Positions 22,601-33,647 of a stretch of 64,000 nt of DNA are shown here, in pieces. The notes beneath the pieces were generated by a model that was not told the origin of the DNA, made no database searches, and saw only the letters and a program-made list of their open reading frames with translations. How positions within the stretch are numbered: the stretch's first letter is position 1; each line of letters begins with the position of its first letter. Source of the DNA: Papio anubis (Eukaryota; Chordata; Mammalia; Primates; Cercopithecidae); contig NC_044976.1 in NCBI RefSeq assembly GCF_008728515.1, forward strand, positions 31,643,376-31,707,375, read 5' to 3'. The translations under genes and the position numbers were made by a program.

Positions 22601-25600
22601 GATGGCACCACAGCCTTTGAAAGAGAGTGGTGAGTACAAGAATCTGAGAACATTAGGGAATGAGGCCTTCTGCAGGGGAGAGGAATGGGAGGTGAGGAAG
22701 GGTGCATGGGGAAGAAGGATGTGCAGAATTCAAGGCAAGGGATAGGCTGCAGTGTGGTGGGCACACTTACTGAGAATAAGCAAGCGTCGTAAAGAGGCTG
22801 TGGCTGTGAGTGATGCCAGCATGCCCTGCTGTAGCTGGAGTCCTGCAGCAGGTGTAGGCTGGGACAGGAGTGGGTGGTGACCACAGGAGGTCAGGGCTGG
22901 CCTGACATGTGGCACACCACTCGCAGCAGCTTAGGAGCTACACACTCTAGAAGAGAAATAAAGGGGAAGTCTGCACTGGCCATAGGGATAGCCCCAGCTT
23001 GATCCAAGTGTGACTTTTGGAAAGCCAATCTCAGAGGGAGGTGATTTTTTGGGAATCAGAGCTTGGGTTTCAGAGACTTTTTCTTTTCCTCAGCTGTCCT
23101 CACTCCCCGAGTCCCTACTCTCCCAAAGATGGGGAGCGTTGGAGATTGGGAGGTGACAGCTGAGTCCCAGGTAAGCTGCTATTCGTTCTTCCTTTCCTGT
23201 CATTGCTGCTCCTGTGCTCTTGCCCACCCAGTGTTCCTCCTCTCTCTCCATGACCTCTACTCAGCAAAAGGGCATGAGGCCCAGGGTGTTAGCCTTTGCC
23301 CTTCACCCCCAGTTTGCTGCGCCCCAAACATCCCCAAACACATGTATGTACCAAACCAAACGGCCATCCTGCTCCTTATGATACCAGCTTCACACATGGT
23401 ATCCCTCTGTTCCCATCATCTTTCCTGGGGCCTGCTAGGGTTCCTAGGCTGTTGTCAAAGGTCAGTGATGTTTGGGGTCCTTGTCTTGTGCATCTCGTAG
23501 GAAGCCCTGGGCCCTGGCAAACATGCTGAGAAGGAGCTCTGTAAAGAACCCCCAGGAGACGACTGTGGGAACAGCGTGTACCTGGGTAAGGAGATGTGCC
23601 CTCTGAAGGTGATGTTGTCATGCTTCTGATACACTCAGTTCCCAAAGAGGGTTTTGCCACTCCTTTAAGAATCATGGCTCTGCAGTCTCTGGAATTTCAG
23701 ACATAGGAAGAAGACTTGCCCTTTGTAGCCAGCACTCTCATGGCAGGGATGGAGGCTGCCTGGAGATGGGGTGGCAGGATGGCTTCCAAGAGCCTGCCCT
23801 CTCTGGGTATATTAACTTCCTTACCTCAGTCCATTCACAGACCAGGGGCCAGGGGCCAGGGGCCAGGCCTGGCCTGCTGTCTCAGAAATCTGATTTTTTT
23901 CAGCATTGTAAATAGGATCTCTCTCTCAGGCAGACTTCAGTGAACTAAACCCATGAGACCAATGAATTAAACCCAGAAGGAATAAATGTCACAGAGTCCA
24001 AAATACCTGAAGCCCATATAACCAGCACAGACTCCTTTCTCTGTGGGCACTCCTATGTGGCAAGTCAAATAATAGGGAGCCGTTTCCCTGTGGAGCCTGG
24101 GATCACTGTGCGGGGAGTTAGACACGTGAATAGCTGAAATAGAAGAGACTCTGATAGGCGTGACTCATGGTAAGTTTAGATACCAGAAGCTTACTGGCTA
24201 CTTGCTTGACAGTGGAACCCCTTTTTACACATGGTATCTGGGGGAGATAGTGTTCAAAGGAACAGACTTTGGGAAATGCTGAATTAGATTGTCCCTATGC
24301 CTTTCGAAACCCTTTTCATCTAGTTTTCTTCAAGTATTTATTTTAATTAGAGGCTTCCTATTTTGTTAGGGCTGGGAGCTGTTGGGATAGCAGTCCTTTA
24401 AACATAGCTAACTTTTAAAATTAAGGAAATTAATTTTCTCACATTATTAGAAGTCCTGAGGAGGACATGCTCCAACCACAGTACAGATTAGCTGAGCAAT
24501 GTCCTAGTGGGTCTTTGTTCTTCTTTCTGTCTGCCATCCTCAGTGTTAGCTCCATATTAAAGCTGTTTTGTTTCATGGTCAAAAGATAGATGCTGGTGGT
24601 GGCAATGGATGCCTAGCAGGACAGAGACTCACTAACACACACACACACAGACACACACACACACACACACACCCCTTTCCTCCAGCTGTGGAGTTCAGTC
24701 TGATTGGGCCAGTTTAGGTCATGTGCGCATCTGTGGACCAATGAGTCACTCTTATATGATGTTTCATGTTTCATAACAACAACAACAACAAACAAATGAA
24801 CCAAGCAAACAGGTCACTTAACATTTCTCATATGGTGGTCGTGTTACCTCTTCTCTCCCCCTATTCCTGCAGACATTTTATTGGATCAGCATGGGAATTT
24901 CTCGTCAGCCTCTTGCAAGGAAAAGATAGAAGTTTCAGGGAGATTTTGGACAAACATGCTGCTCAGCAGACTGTTTCTACTCTGTCATTTCTCTTCTTCC
25001 TTTTGTAGGAGTTCCAGTTTCAAAACCAAGTATCACCTCTGAGAAAGAGCAAGGACCAGAGTTTTGGGGTCTAAGTCTTACAAATTCTGGGAAAAGGAGC
25101 ACTGCAGCTTACAGCCTGGATAATGAGCCAGCTCAGGCATTGACCTGGAGAGATTCAAGAGCCTGGGAGGAACAATACCAGTGGGATGTGGAGGACATGA
25201 AGGTGTCAGGTGTTCACTGGGGCTATGAGGAGACCAAGACTTTCCTGGCAATTTTGAGCGAGTCTCCTTTCTCTGAAAAGCTCCGGACTTGTCACCAGAA
25301 TCGCCAGGTATATCGGGCCATAGCAGAGCGGCTAAGGGCAAGGGGCTTCCTGCGGACACTGGAGCAATGTCGCTACAGGGTCAAAAACCTCCTACGGAAT
25401 TACCGGAAAGCCAAGAGCAGCCACCCACCAGGTACCTGCCCCTTCTATGAGGAGCTGGAGGCCCTGGTCAGGGCTCGGACAGCCATCAGAGCCACAGATG
25501 GCCCAGGAGAGGCCGTGGCACTCCCCAGGCTCGGGGATAGTGATGCAGAGATGGATGAGCAGGAGGAAGGGGGCTGGGAGCCTGAAGAAATGGCAGAAGA

Positions 25601-28600
25601 CTGTAACGGTGCTGGCCTAGTCACTGATGAGTCTACCCAGGGGCCCAGGATTGCAGGGGCCCCAGCCCTGTTCCAGAGCCGTATTGGTAAGAACATCGGG
25701 GTTTAGTCAGATTCAGATTCCAACCCTCCTACCAGCTAGACTGCTATTCCCTGAGTTCAGGGCACAGGCTGCAAGTCTGGATTGAAGCCACTAGAGTGAA
25801 GAGCTACGTTCTTTAGGTCATCCTCAAACTCCAACTCTCTTTTCCCGTGACCAAGTCTCTTTGCAAAAGTCTTCTTAGTTATAGAAGGAAACATTTTTAA
25901 AGCCTTAAGGGGCCTCAAAGAGTGAATCTGGTATTTCCAAAGGTGTGTCACTGATAGTATGGGATGATCATCGACGTTACATGAATGAACTTGACATTCT
26001 TGTATTTATATATTTCTCTTAATTTGTATGAGTGCATCAACCTGTGATTTCACAGATAGCAAATTTAGGTAAAGAGTGATGGCGAGTGAAATATTGAACA
26101 GATAATGGCAGAAATCATGACAGCGTAGACTTGAATAATCAATGTCTGGGAAACACCCAGTCATTGTAAAGGTGCAAACATGGAAGTCCAAGAGATGAGG
26201 CGTCTTATAGACACACAGGTAGGAGCAGAGCCCGGATCAGAGCCCGTGGCTCCTGCCTGCCGGTTTTACATGGTTGCCTTCCTGGGCTACATCACTTTCC
26301 TGCGGAGGAGCTGAGACTAGGCCACCTCCTTTTCATTCCTCTGCAAAGGAGGAAAGTGTGTCCTCATTTGGCCTTTCTTGCAGGACTATTTGAAATTCAT
26401 TTATGTCTCTAATCTTTAGGAATTCTCAGTTTTCATGTTTTATTAAAAGGAGAATTTATGGCCAGGTGTTCACGCCTGTAATCCCAGCACTTTGGGAGGC
26501 TGAGGCGGGCGGATCATGAGGTCAGGAAATCAAGACTATCCTGGACAACATGGTGAAACCCCTTCTGTACTAAAAAAAAATACAAAAATTAGCTGGGTGT
26601 GGTGGCGCACGTCTGTAATCCCCAGCTACTCAGGAGGCTGAGGCAGGAGAATTGCTTGAACCCAGGAGGTGGAGATTGCAGTGAGCCGAGATTGCATCAC
26701 TGCACTCTACCGTGGCGACAAAGTGAGACTCCATCTCAAAAAAAAAAAAAAAAAGAATTTATAAAATAAATAGAGGACAGGTATTGAGTGAATATGGGGA
26801 AAATCACATGCATCCCGGTTACAGGCTTTTCCCTGAACTAATCAGCAAAGCCAGGGGCATGGGATCACCTGATATAACTGATATAATATGACTACCTAAG
26901 TCCTCACCTTCAGCCAAGACTTGAAGTGTTAATAGAATCTCTTAGAAGAGAGTGAGGGTGGGAAGCTCTGGCTGACTGTCCTAGCATGCCCCTGAGAAGC
27001 AAAGGGATATTGCCCAGGTACCTGGATAGTTTCTGACATGCCTATGTTCTAGGTATTTCGAAGGGCAGGTGACTCTATTCTCTGATGACCTAGGCACATC
27101 TCATTAAGTCTCACAGTTCTCAACTCTTCACTCCTGACAGCAGGTGTGCACTGGGGCTATGAGGAGACCAAGGCCTTCCTGGCAATTCTCAGTGAGTCCC
27201 CATTCTCGGAAAAGCTTCGCACCTGTCACCAGAACAGCCAGGTGTACCGGGCCATCGCAGAGCGGCTGTGTGCTCTGGGCTTCCTGCGGACACTGGAGCA
27301 GTGTCGCTACAGATTCAAAAACCTCCTTCGAAGCTACCGGAAAGCCAAGAGCAGCCACCCACCAGGGACGTGTCCTTTCTATGAGGAACTGGACTCACTG
27401 ATGAGGGCTCGGACTGCAGTCAGGTCCATGGGGACTGTCCGGGAGGCTGCAGGTCTCCCTAGGTGTGGGCAGAGCAGTGCTGAGACTGATGCCCAGGAGG
27501 CCTGGGGTGAGGTGGCCGATGAAGATGCTGTCAAACCTGCAACCTTGTGTCCTAAAGCCCCAGACATGGGTAAGCCTGGAGTAATTGGATGTTCTCAAAA
27601 TCCGTGGGCATGTGGAGAGAGTGAGGAAGCCAGGCTCATTACCTTTTGTCTCTTAACTAAAAGAGAGAATGGTATTGAATAGGAAAAAGATATCAGATTA
27701 TCCAGTCTTAAGCTTTGTGTGAATCAGTCAGTCAGTCAGTCAGTCATTCTATCTTTTACTAGGTATATCTGGGCAGTTAGAGACTTTATTCAATCCAGTA
27801 TGACACAGGATATTTGGAATGTACTAGAAGGAGGAGGTGTTCATGATTGAGTACTAAGATAGAGGAGTGTTCCAGGGAAACAGGTTGGCTATGGCTGCTG
27901 GGCTGAGCCCCATGGCTCACTTGGTGAGGTCACCATGTCCCAGAGTCCATTCCTCAGCTCTGCAGGACAGAAACATTTGTATGTACCAAAACTTGATCAA
28001 TTTCATGTTAGTCACATTTATAAGATGTGAGATATAAGATATAAGAATCAAATTCATGTTAGCCAAATTCACAGATGTACGATACAGACACACACCCACA
28101 CACATATGCTAACTAATGAGTGAAGAAAAACTGCATTTCTGTCCATTTTTTCAGGTTTTGAAATGAGGCATGAGGAGGAAGACCAGATTTCAGAGCAGGA
28201 CATTTTTGAGGATTTGCCTGGAGCCTTATCAAAATGTCCTACAGAAGCTGTTTACCAGCCTCTTGACTGGGGAGAAGACAGTGAAAATGAAAATGAAGAT
28301 GAAGGGCAGTGGGGAAATCCCTCACAGGAACGGTGGCAAGAAAGTTCTTCTGAAGAGGACTTAGAAAAACTTATTGACCATCAAGGCCTGTACCTTGCGG
28401 AGAAATCCTACAAGTGTGACACATGCATGAAGAGCTTCAGTCGGAGCTCCCACTTCATCGCCCACCAGCGAATCCACACAGGTGAGAAGCCCTACAAATG
28501 CCTTGAATGTGGAAAAAACTTTAGTGACCGCTCTAACCTCAATACCCATCAGAGAATCCACACTGGAGAGAAGCCCTATAAATGCCTTGAATGTGGGAAA

Positions 28601-29413
28601 AGCTTTAGCGACCACTCTAATCTCATCACTCACCAGAGAATCCACACGGGGGAAAAGCCCTATAAATGTGGAGAATGTTGGAAAAGCTTCAACCAGAGCT
28701 CAAACCTTCTGAAACATCAGAGAATCCACTTGGGAGGAAATCCTGACCAGTGTAGTGAGCCCGGGGGAGACTTTGCCCAAAGCCCATCTTTTAGTGCTCA
28801 CTGGAGGAATTCTACAGAGGAGACGTCTCCTGAACAACCTCAAAGTATCCGTAAGGACTTGAATTCTCCTGGACCACACAGCACAAACTCAGGGGAGAAA
28901 CTTTATCAGTGTTCTGAATGTGGAAGAAGCTTCTCTAAGAGCTCTGCCCTCATTAGTCACCAAAGAATCCATACAGGAGAGAAACCATATGAATGTGCCG
29001 AATGTGGGAAAAGCTTCAGTAAGAGCTCCACCCTGGCCAACCACCAGCGCACCCACACTGGAGAGAAGCCGTATAAATGTGTGGACTGTGGGAAGTGCTT
29101 CAGTGAGCGCTCCAAGCTCATTACACACCAGAGAGTACACACAGGAGAGAAGCCCTACAAATGCCTTGAGTGTGGAAAATTCTTCCGTGACCGTTCTAAC
29201 CTCATTACTCACCAGAGGATTCATACGGGAGAGAAGCCGTATAAGTGCAGAGAGTGTGGGAAATGCTTTAACCAGAGCTCCAGTCTTATTATTCACCAGA
29301 GAATCCACACAGGGGAGAAACCCTACAAGTGCACAGAGTGTGGCAAAGACTTCAACAACAGTTCCCACTTCAGTGCTCACCGGAGAACCCATGCAGGAGG
29401 GAAGGCATCGTAG
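13151..29413 (+). CDS. ZSCAN20: ZSCAN20: SCAN, double Myb/SANT-like and zinc-finger transcription factor
   Basis: Coding exons: 13261-13677, 22443-22629, 23094-23170, 23501-23585, 25009-25686, 27141-27569 and 28155-29413. All junctions are GT-AG and in phase (0,1,0,1,1,1), giving 3132 nt, 1043 residues plus TAG, the length I recall for human ZSCAN20 (ZNF31). Order of parts: an acidic N-terminus with a SUMO-type VKLE (23-26), SCAN dimerisation domain about 50-135, a linker, Myb/SANT-like domain 1 about 323-411, domain 2 about 483-571, an acidic stretch near 660-680, and C2H2 fingers about 710-1035. It is expected to act in the nucleus as a sequence-specific DNA-binding regulator that pairs with other SCAN proteins. 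The ATG at 13261 has a good context (acaATGG) and an in-frame TAG two codons upstream. The span begins at exon 2, which includes 110 nt of 5' UTR. The frame is intact, so the gene looks functional. Confidence 0.96.
13203..13243 (+). promoter_or_regulatory. ZSCAN20: Two overlapping upstream ORFs in the ZSCAN20 leader
   Basis: ATG at 13203 opens a 6-codon frame ending TGA 13221-13223. A second ATG at 13220 overlaps that stop as ATGA and opens a 7-codon frame ending TGA 13241-13243, 17 nt before the main ATG. Such leaders often lower or regulate translation by reinitiation; that effect is inference. Confidence 0.6.
13750..14040 (-). repeat. Nearly full-length MIR
   Basis: Minus-strand MIR readable end to end: ccaggcagtgttctaagtgc, cccacttagtcctgtcaac, ttaccagtgagaaaacggag, a gggtctgaacagctgctag segment and ctaaccactactccagactg. 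Confidence 0.85.
14190..14335 (+). mobile_element. Free left Alu monomer or AluJ fragment inside a MIR
   Basis: Starts ggccaggagtggtggctcac, carries a single arm, and ends in a degraded A-rich tail (acaaaacaaaatg). MIR-like sequence lies on both sides (14100-14185 and 14345-14440), so the monomer inserted into an older MIR. Confidence 0.8.
14477..14640 (-). repeat. MIR, right copy of the near-identical pair
   Basis: Begins with the same aggctcaaatgagatattaa as 12866 and continues past the shared segment into normal MIR sequence (ccatttgtcaaatgggtaaa), so this copy is probably the original. Confidence 0.8.
17530..17665 (+). mobile_element. Alu monomer inserted in L1
   Basis: Single arm beginning ggccaggtgcagtggctcac and ending in an A-run (17652-17667). 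Diverged, FLAM or AluJ type. Confidence 0.8.
18592..18898 (-). mobile_element. AluS-type SINE inserted in L1
   Basis: Complete minus-strand Alu with a gtttgttt-rich tail. Exact target-site duplication gatttttgcat at 18581-18591 and 18899-18909. Confidence 0.96.
19393..19694 (-). mobile_element. AluJ/S-type SINE inserted in L1
   Basis: Minus-strand two-armed Alu between L1 segments; both flanks carry a ctgtctt-type duplication. A ttgttgttgttgag stretch interrupts the middle T-run. Confidence 0.9.
20491..20527. repeat. Perfect 14-bp inverted repeat with 9-nt spacer
   Basis: ctgtagagtctaga (20491-20504) is followed after gtggcaaat by its exact reverse complement tctagactctacag (20514-20527). 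In the intronic RNA this would form a stable hairpin. Confidence 0.95.
21634..21930 (-). mobile_element. AluJ-type SINE
   Basis: Old minus-strand Alu (gaaacaagatctcactctgt, then catgagccactgcacccagt) with a tttatttatttattta expansion in the middle T-run. Confidence 0.9.
22443..22629 (+). CDS. ZSCAN20: ZSCAN20 exon 3 (linker)
   Basis: Acceptor ...gtgtgtag at 22442, donor gtgagt at 22630; 187 nt, phase 0 in and 1 out. Encodes an acidic to neutral linker (ELELYTEETRPLKTGEE...) without a recognised domain. It continues the SCAN exon frame at residue 140. Confidence 0.93.
22630..23093 (+). other. ZSCAN20: ZSCAN20 intron 3
   Basis: Short unique intron of 464 bp ending ...cttttcctcag. No repeat or other feature recognised. 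Confidence 0.85.
23094..23170 (+). CDS. ZSCAN20: ZSCAN20 exon 4 (linker)
   Basis: 77 nt, phase 1 in and 0 out, acceptor cag at 23093 and donor gtaagc at 23171. Encodes AVLTPRVPTLPKMGSVGDWE and a few more residues of unstructured linker. Confidence 0.92.
23501..23585 (+). CDS. ZSCAN20: ZSCAN20 exon 5 (linker)
   Basis: 85 nt, phase 0 in and 1 out, acceptor ...catctcgtag at 23500, donor gtaagg at 23586. Encodes EALGPGKHAEKELCKEPPGD followed by DCGNSVYL. Linker without a known domain. Confidence 0.92.
23586..25008 (+). other. ZSCAN20: ZSCAN20 intron 5
   Basis: 1.4 kb of mainly unique intron. It holds three heptamer units (aggggcc) near 23843-23866, a CA microsatellite, and an aac trinucleotide run near 24777-24791. 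Confidence 0.8.
24635..24673 (+). repeat. (CA)n microsatellite
   Basis: Alternating CA over about 39 bp with one aga interruption; likely polymorphic. Confidence 0.95.
25009..25686 (+). CDS. ZSCAN20: ZSCAN20 exon 6: first Myb/SANT-like domain
   Basis: 678 nt, phase 1 in and out, acceptor ...ccttttgtag at 25008, donor gtaaga at 25687. After a linker it encodes the first Myb/SANT-like (MADF-related) module, about residues 323-411, from GVHWGYEETKTFLAILSESP through the basic KNLLRNYRKAKSSHPPGTC helix to FYEELEALVRAR. An acidic tail follows (AEMDEQEEGGWEPEEMAEDC). The module is predicted to bind DNA or histone tails. Confidence 0.96.
25687..27140 (+). other. ZSCAN20: ZSCAN20 intron 6
   Basis: 1.45 kb, unique apart from one Alu at 26460-26753. 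It separates the two homologous Myb/SANT-like exons. Confidence 0.85.
26460..26753 (+). mobile_element. AluS-type SINE
   Basis: Plus-strand Alu starting ggccaggtgttcacgcctgt (missing a few bases of the usual box) with an A tail. Target-site duplication agaatttat at 26451-26459 and 26754-26762. Confidence 0.95.
27141..27569 (+). CDS. ZSCAN20: ZSCAN20 exon 7: second Myb/SANT-like domain
   Basis: 429 nt, phase 1 in and out, acceptor ...ctcctgacag at 27140, donor gtaagc at 27570. Encodes the second module (about 483-571), from GVHWGYEETKAFLAILSESP to FYEELDSLMRAR, nearly the same as that in exon 6, with differences clustered near residues equivalent to RLRARGF versus RLCALGF. Symmetrical phase 1 boundaries fit a tandem exon duplication. 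Confidence 0.96.
27570..28154 (+). other. ZSCAN20: ZSCAN20 intron 7
   Basis: 585 bp. Contains a short (CAGT)n run at 27724-27746 and two diverged copies of a 28-bp segment (catgttagtcacatttata near 28004 and catgttagccaaattcaca near 28054). No gene. Confidence 0.85.
28155..29413 (+). CDS. ZSCAN20: ZSCAN20 exon 8: ten C2H2 zinc fingers
   Basis: Acceptor ...ttttttcag at 28154; coding to TAG at 29411-29413. An acidic region (WGEDSENENEDEGQWGNPSQ) precedes the fingers. Four fingers occupy about residues 710-840, then a degenerate one (DQCSEPGGDFAQSPSFSAHW) that has lost its second cysteine and last histidine, then six more to about 1035. Linkers are the canonical TGEKPY type, as in Krueppel-like DNA-binding arrays. 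Antisense frames through the array are only shadows. Confidence 0.97.
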
Positions 29414-30340
29414 GGGACAGTTTTCCCAACAACAAAAGAGGACTCAGTGTGTATATCTTATATCATAAGATATATGCTAGAGAGAAACTTTCCAATTTTT
29501 AAGCTTGGTGTGTACCTAGGGAAGTTATCTAGGTATAAACCAGGTAATTTGGAAGTGAATTACAAATACTAAGGATCCAGATTTGAAGGCACTTTGCTTA
29601 AGTGTAATTTGTTTTTCTTCTGTAAAGACCCACATGGAATCCTCAGACTGTCCTTCTATTTGCTGTCATGTAAGAACTATGTCAGTATTTGAGCCAAACT
29701 GGCAACTTAGGAGATTAGAGTTAAATCAGTGGTCTTGAGCAGTGATTCCAAGCTCTCACTGTGCCTTCACACTGTCCATGTGTAATCCAGCCCATCAGCA
29801 GTGGTTCTCGTACTTTCTTAGTGAGGGCATATCCTTGGGAGAATGTTGAGATTCTGGTGAGAGAGGAGTTGGCCTAGAGCAGGCCACTGTGAGCTCAGCA
29901 CAGAGTAGGAAGAACAGTGACATCGTTACAGAATTATTAATAGCAGCAATGGCTGGTGTTTATTGAGCTGTTGCTCTTTGGCAAGCTCTGTGCTAAGAAC
30001 TTTGTATACATCATCTCATTTAATCTTCACAACAGCCCCAGGAGATAACTACTAACTTTCTCCCCATTTCCTAGAGGCTTGGGAAATTAAGTAACTTGCA
30101 CTGGTCACACATCTGTAAGTGGGAGAGGCAGGATTCAACAGATCTGTCTGTCTTGAGTCTGTCGTGCTCTTATTGCTATAATGAATTCCCATTCATGTTA
30201 GGTAGCTTAGGGGCCAGAATCTCAATGCACTTTGTAGACACACTTCCTGTTATAAAATTTCTACATTTTGAATTTTTTAAACAAATATGGAAATTGAGAA
30301 TCCCTAAGGATTAAAGGACTTGGGATATTCAGAATTGGTG
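29414..30340 (+). other. ZSCAN20: Probable ZSCAN20 3' UTR (end uncertain)
   Basis: Starts directly after the stop codon. No AATAAA is seen in the next 2 kb; the nearest variant signal is ATTAAA at 30310-30315, which would give an end near 30330-30340. A MIR is embedded at 29930-30130. The end is a proposal only. Confidence 0.4.
29930..30130 (-). repeat. MIR SINE
   Basis: Minus-strand MIR: caagctctgtgctaagaact, catctcatttaatcttcaca, then ttaagtaacttgcactggtc. Confidence 0.8.
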
Positions 30341-31289
30341 AAATGATTTGAGCAAGGATGAGCTATTATCAAAATACTTGATGCGAGTTTCCATCTTCTC
30401 AATAATATGGGTGAGAGATATAGGTGGGTTGAGATTGGGAAAAATATGTGGCCTAAGTAATTTTTCTTCCAATAAGATACTGCTTTGGCTAAGGAAATGG
30501 GATCTAAGAGTTCTCTTTTTTCTCAGGGGTCAGTCCTCTTCTTGCCACGCTTGGCTGATCATAGGTTAACCCTAACAGAAGCCTAGGGTCCCTATATTTT
30601 TGCCTGTCTGGCCTTTCCTTTTGGCAAGCAGAAGCTTTGTTCTTGGTCCCCATGCCAGGACTGAGGTGGAAGGTGCTGGTATGTATGGTCATCTACTGAG
30701 AGGGCCTTGACCACTGTTCTGTGTTCCAGGTTCTTGGCACAATTTTACCCTGAGCCATCCTGTCCCAGGCCTGCCCAGGGCTTTCTGTATGTTGGCCCTT
30801 CACACTTGCCTCCCACATGGACAGGCTAAGTAAGAAAGGTTTACATAGGATGGTTTTAGCATTTGCAGCACTTTGGCCTCCAGAGTTTCTCCTTAGAAGG
30901 GTTTAAAACTGTTGACCAAGGACTTCGGTTTCCACAGGACTTTAAAGGAAAATCCCCCTCCTGCCATCCTCTTATGACACTGGGATGTGTTCATAACCTG
31001 CTTGTTTCATGGACTGGGGAAGTACCTATCAGATAGTGGATGTGAAGCAGCCTTGAAGAACAGAGCTTTTATTAACACACGAGGAAGCTGGTGGAGAGAT
31101 TTGCTACTCCCACAGAGTGAGATCCCTTCTTAACCCCTTCCCCTGCTTCAGAACCTCCCTTCCCAAGAACCAGCCCCACTAGGATCACCGTCAGCTCCCT
31201 CCCAGTTTACCTTTCCTGGCCCATGTTCTCTCTGCGAGGCAGGGGTCATGGGATGAACCCTGGGTAGAAGTTAGCAGATGTCAGTAACT

Positions 31290-32010
31290 GCAGTAATAGT
31301 GATATTGTCTAATAATGTGAGCTGAGAGGAAGGATCCTGAGGTGAGGGAGAGGGAAGGAGTTCCAGGGAAAGGCACTGTTGTATGGAATAGCATGGATTC
31401 AGGGTGGGGGTGTATGATGGGAGGTTGGAAACAGGGAGCTGATATTAGAGGGGTGCTGGGGCAAGGTCACTGAGTACCTCACATATAAATGGAGTGTCAA
31501 CACCAGGCCTGGGGCAGTGTTCAGATGTGCATGGTTGAAATCTGACAGCTGAATGGAACTTGGATATGCTGCAATTAGGATGGCCTGTTGGGACACTGTT
31601 GTGATATTTCAGCTAAAGGCTAGGGTCTGAACTAGAGCAGTGGTGACACTGAGGAGGAGGGAATGAATGGGAGAGGTCTCAGAGGCAGATGGGAGGACAT
31701 CAGAGGAAAGCTAGAATGCCTTTGGTGACAGGGTGGAGCATGTCCTTATTCAGAATTGGGAGCACAAGAAGGAGAGGCTGATAGAGCAGGAGGGCAGAAG
31801 ATGAGAAGTTTAGTTTTGGATGTCTAGAACTTGAGGTGCGTAAGGGAAATCATGGTGATGCTATGCATTTGGATGTCGGCTAGAAGCTAGGGGAGAGGCT
31901 AGGACTAGAGATCTGTGTATGCTGAGTAGTTAAACTAATGAGAAAGGAAGAATTTCAGATTCAAGTATTGGGCCTAGGACAGAGCTACTTGATAGTGCTG
32001 AATGGAGAGG
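31290..32010. repeat. Ancient degenerate repeat related to that at 12.4 kb
   Basis: Shares phrases such as cttgaggtgcgtaagggaaa with gtttgaggtgcctaagggac at 12480, in the same orientation, plus similar G-rich wording around it. Family not identified. Confidence 0.45.
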
Positions 32011-33647
32011 AAGATGGCCCTCAAAGGAGATCTAGACCACTCCCTACTCCCACCCCCCACCATCATTTTTTGGATCCTGTCTTCCTTGTAACTGACCCCT
32101 GAATTCTTCATTGTAGCCCCGAGTTTTCTGGAGCGCTCACTGTGGAAGCCAGGCTGAGCTCCGTGTGGATGTGAGGTGATAATCCTCTCCACTTGGTTAC
32201 CCTTTCCCCTGGACTTGGTAGTGTGTTAGTGTCTCATGTCTTTAGGGAAGAGTTTTGATGTTTATTATCTGCCATTCTTGTCTCATGAATCTTAGTTGAG
32301 GTTCAGTCATGAAAGCAAGGCCAGTGTGGGCCAGGAGAGAAAATGGCTCAGGTGGTCCCTTCCTCCTTGTCTTACCCGACTTCCTTTGGAAGAAGCACTC
32401 TTTCGGGGGGCCGCAGTGTTCCAGGCCTGACCCTCCAGTAGGTCTGTACTGCTCACATAAACTGACATCTGGTTTTACCCACCCTGAGCTTTGCTAGTGT
32501 GAGTCTGCTCTTGGGAGTCTGTAGAATGGGTGGACAGTTTCTCAGCCTTCCTGGCCACAGGTCAGACCCTGGTTATGGAAAACCAAACCAGCAAATGCTG
32601 CCCTGGGAGGGTGTTACATCATGTGAGCTACTAAAGGAAGGATTGTCTCCCCAGATGGCTGCCTCCCCTTGATTTCTTCACCCTCCACCCCAAGAAGGGC
32701 ATTGGCTCTTCTGAAGTAACCAAAAGGTACTTAAAAGACCTTAGGCCTTCCATTCCCCAGACTCCCAGGAGGCAGCAGACCCAAAGGTAGGGGCAGGGAA
32801 AGGAGGGGCCAAGACTTTTTCAGTTACTCGGTTTTTTCTTAGGCCTTGACCTCAGCAGCTGAACTAATGGTCATGGCTGTCTCGGCCTTATTGTCCCCTG
32901 TGGCCTCCTCCCAGAAGCAGTGTAAAGCAGCTAGGCTCCCTCCATGCTAAATAGTATACTCAGGAGCTCTGGCTAGTCCTTCCTGCCTCATCTTGTTCTG
33001 GAGCCCCTGGTGGGGGTAGCTGTCTGCTTTCGGGCTGCAGAAAAGAATTGAGTCACTTTCTGAAGGGGAGTAACACCCTTTGGGGACAGGGGTGCAGTTT
33101 TGAAGTAATGAAGGCAGTGATGTCTGGAGTGGGTGTGGGCGTTGCAGGTGAACTTGCCTCACCCAGGCTATTCTGGGTCTTTGTACTCCAGAGTTCTGTC
33201 CTGGGTTTGCTTCTTCATTCACTCTGTTTCCCTTTCTTTTCCTTTCTTTCTCTCTTTTCTTCTATGTAGATGCTAATGACTTCCAGATCTGTCTCCTGCT
33301 GTGGCCTCTCCTCTTAGGAGCCCAGCTGTCTGCCAACCAGCTGTGCTTGGGTAACTCCTGGGCCTCTCAAAGCCCCCGTGTCTACCATCACCCATCATGG
33401 GGCTCTTGGCCTACCTATCCAGCACATGCGTTGATGTATACACTCAGTGGCTCCCACCCAGCCTCCCCTGCACATGCCTGGAGAGACCTACCCATTCGGA
33501 CTCATCCTGGACTCAGTTCTGCCAATACTTTCTTCCTTCTAAGAGCATTTCCAGTTGGGCTGGGGTTACCCAGCTGCCTGAGAGGTCTCTTTCTGAATGG
33601 AGTCAATATCTAAAGTCAAAATTAATCATTCAAAATATTCCCTTACC

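Noticed and set aside
28361..29392. Antisense frames of 94 and 167 codons through the zinc-finger exon
   Set aside because: Repeating shadows of the regular C2H2 codon pattern on the opposite strand.
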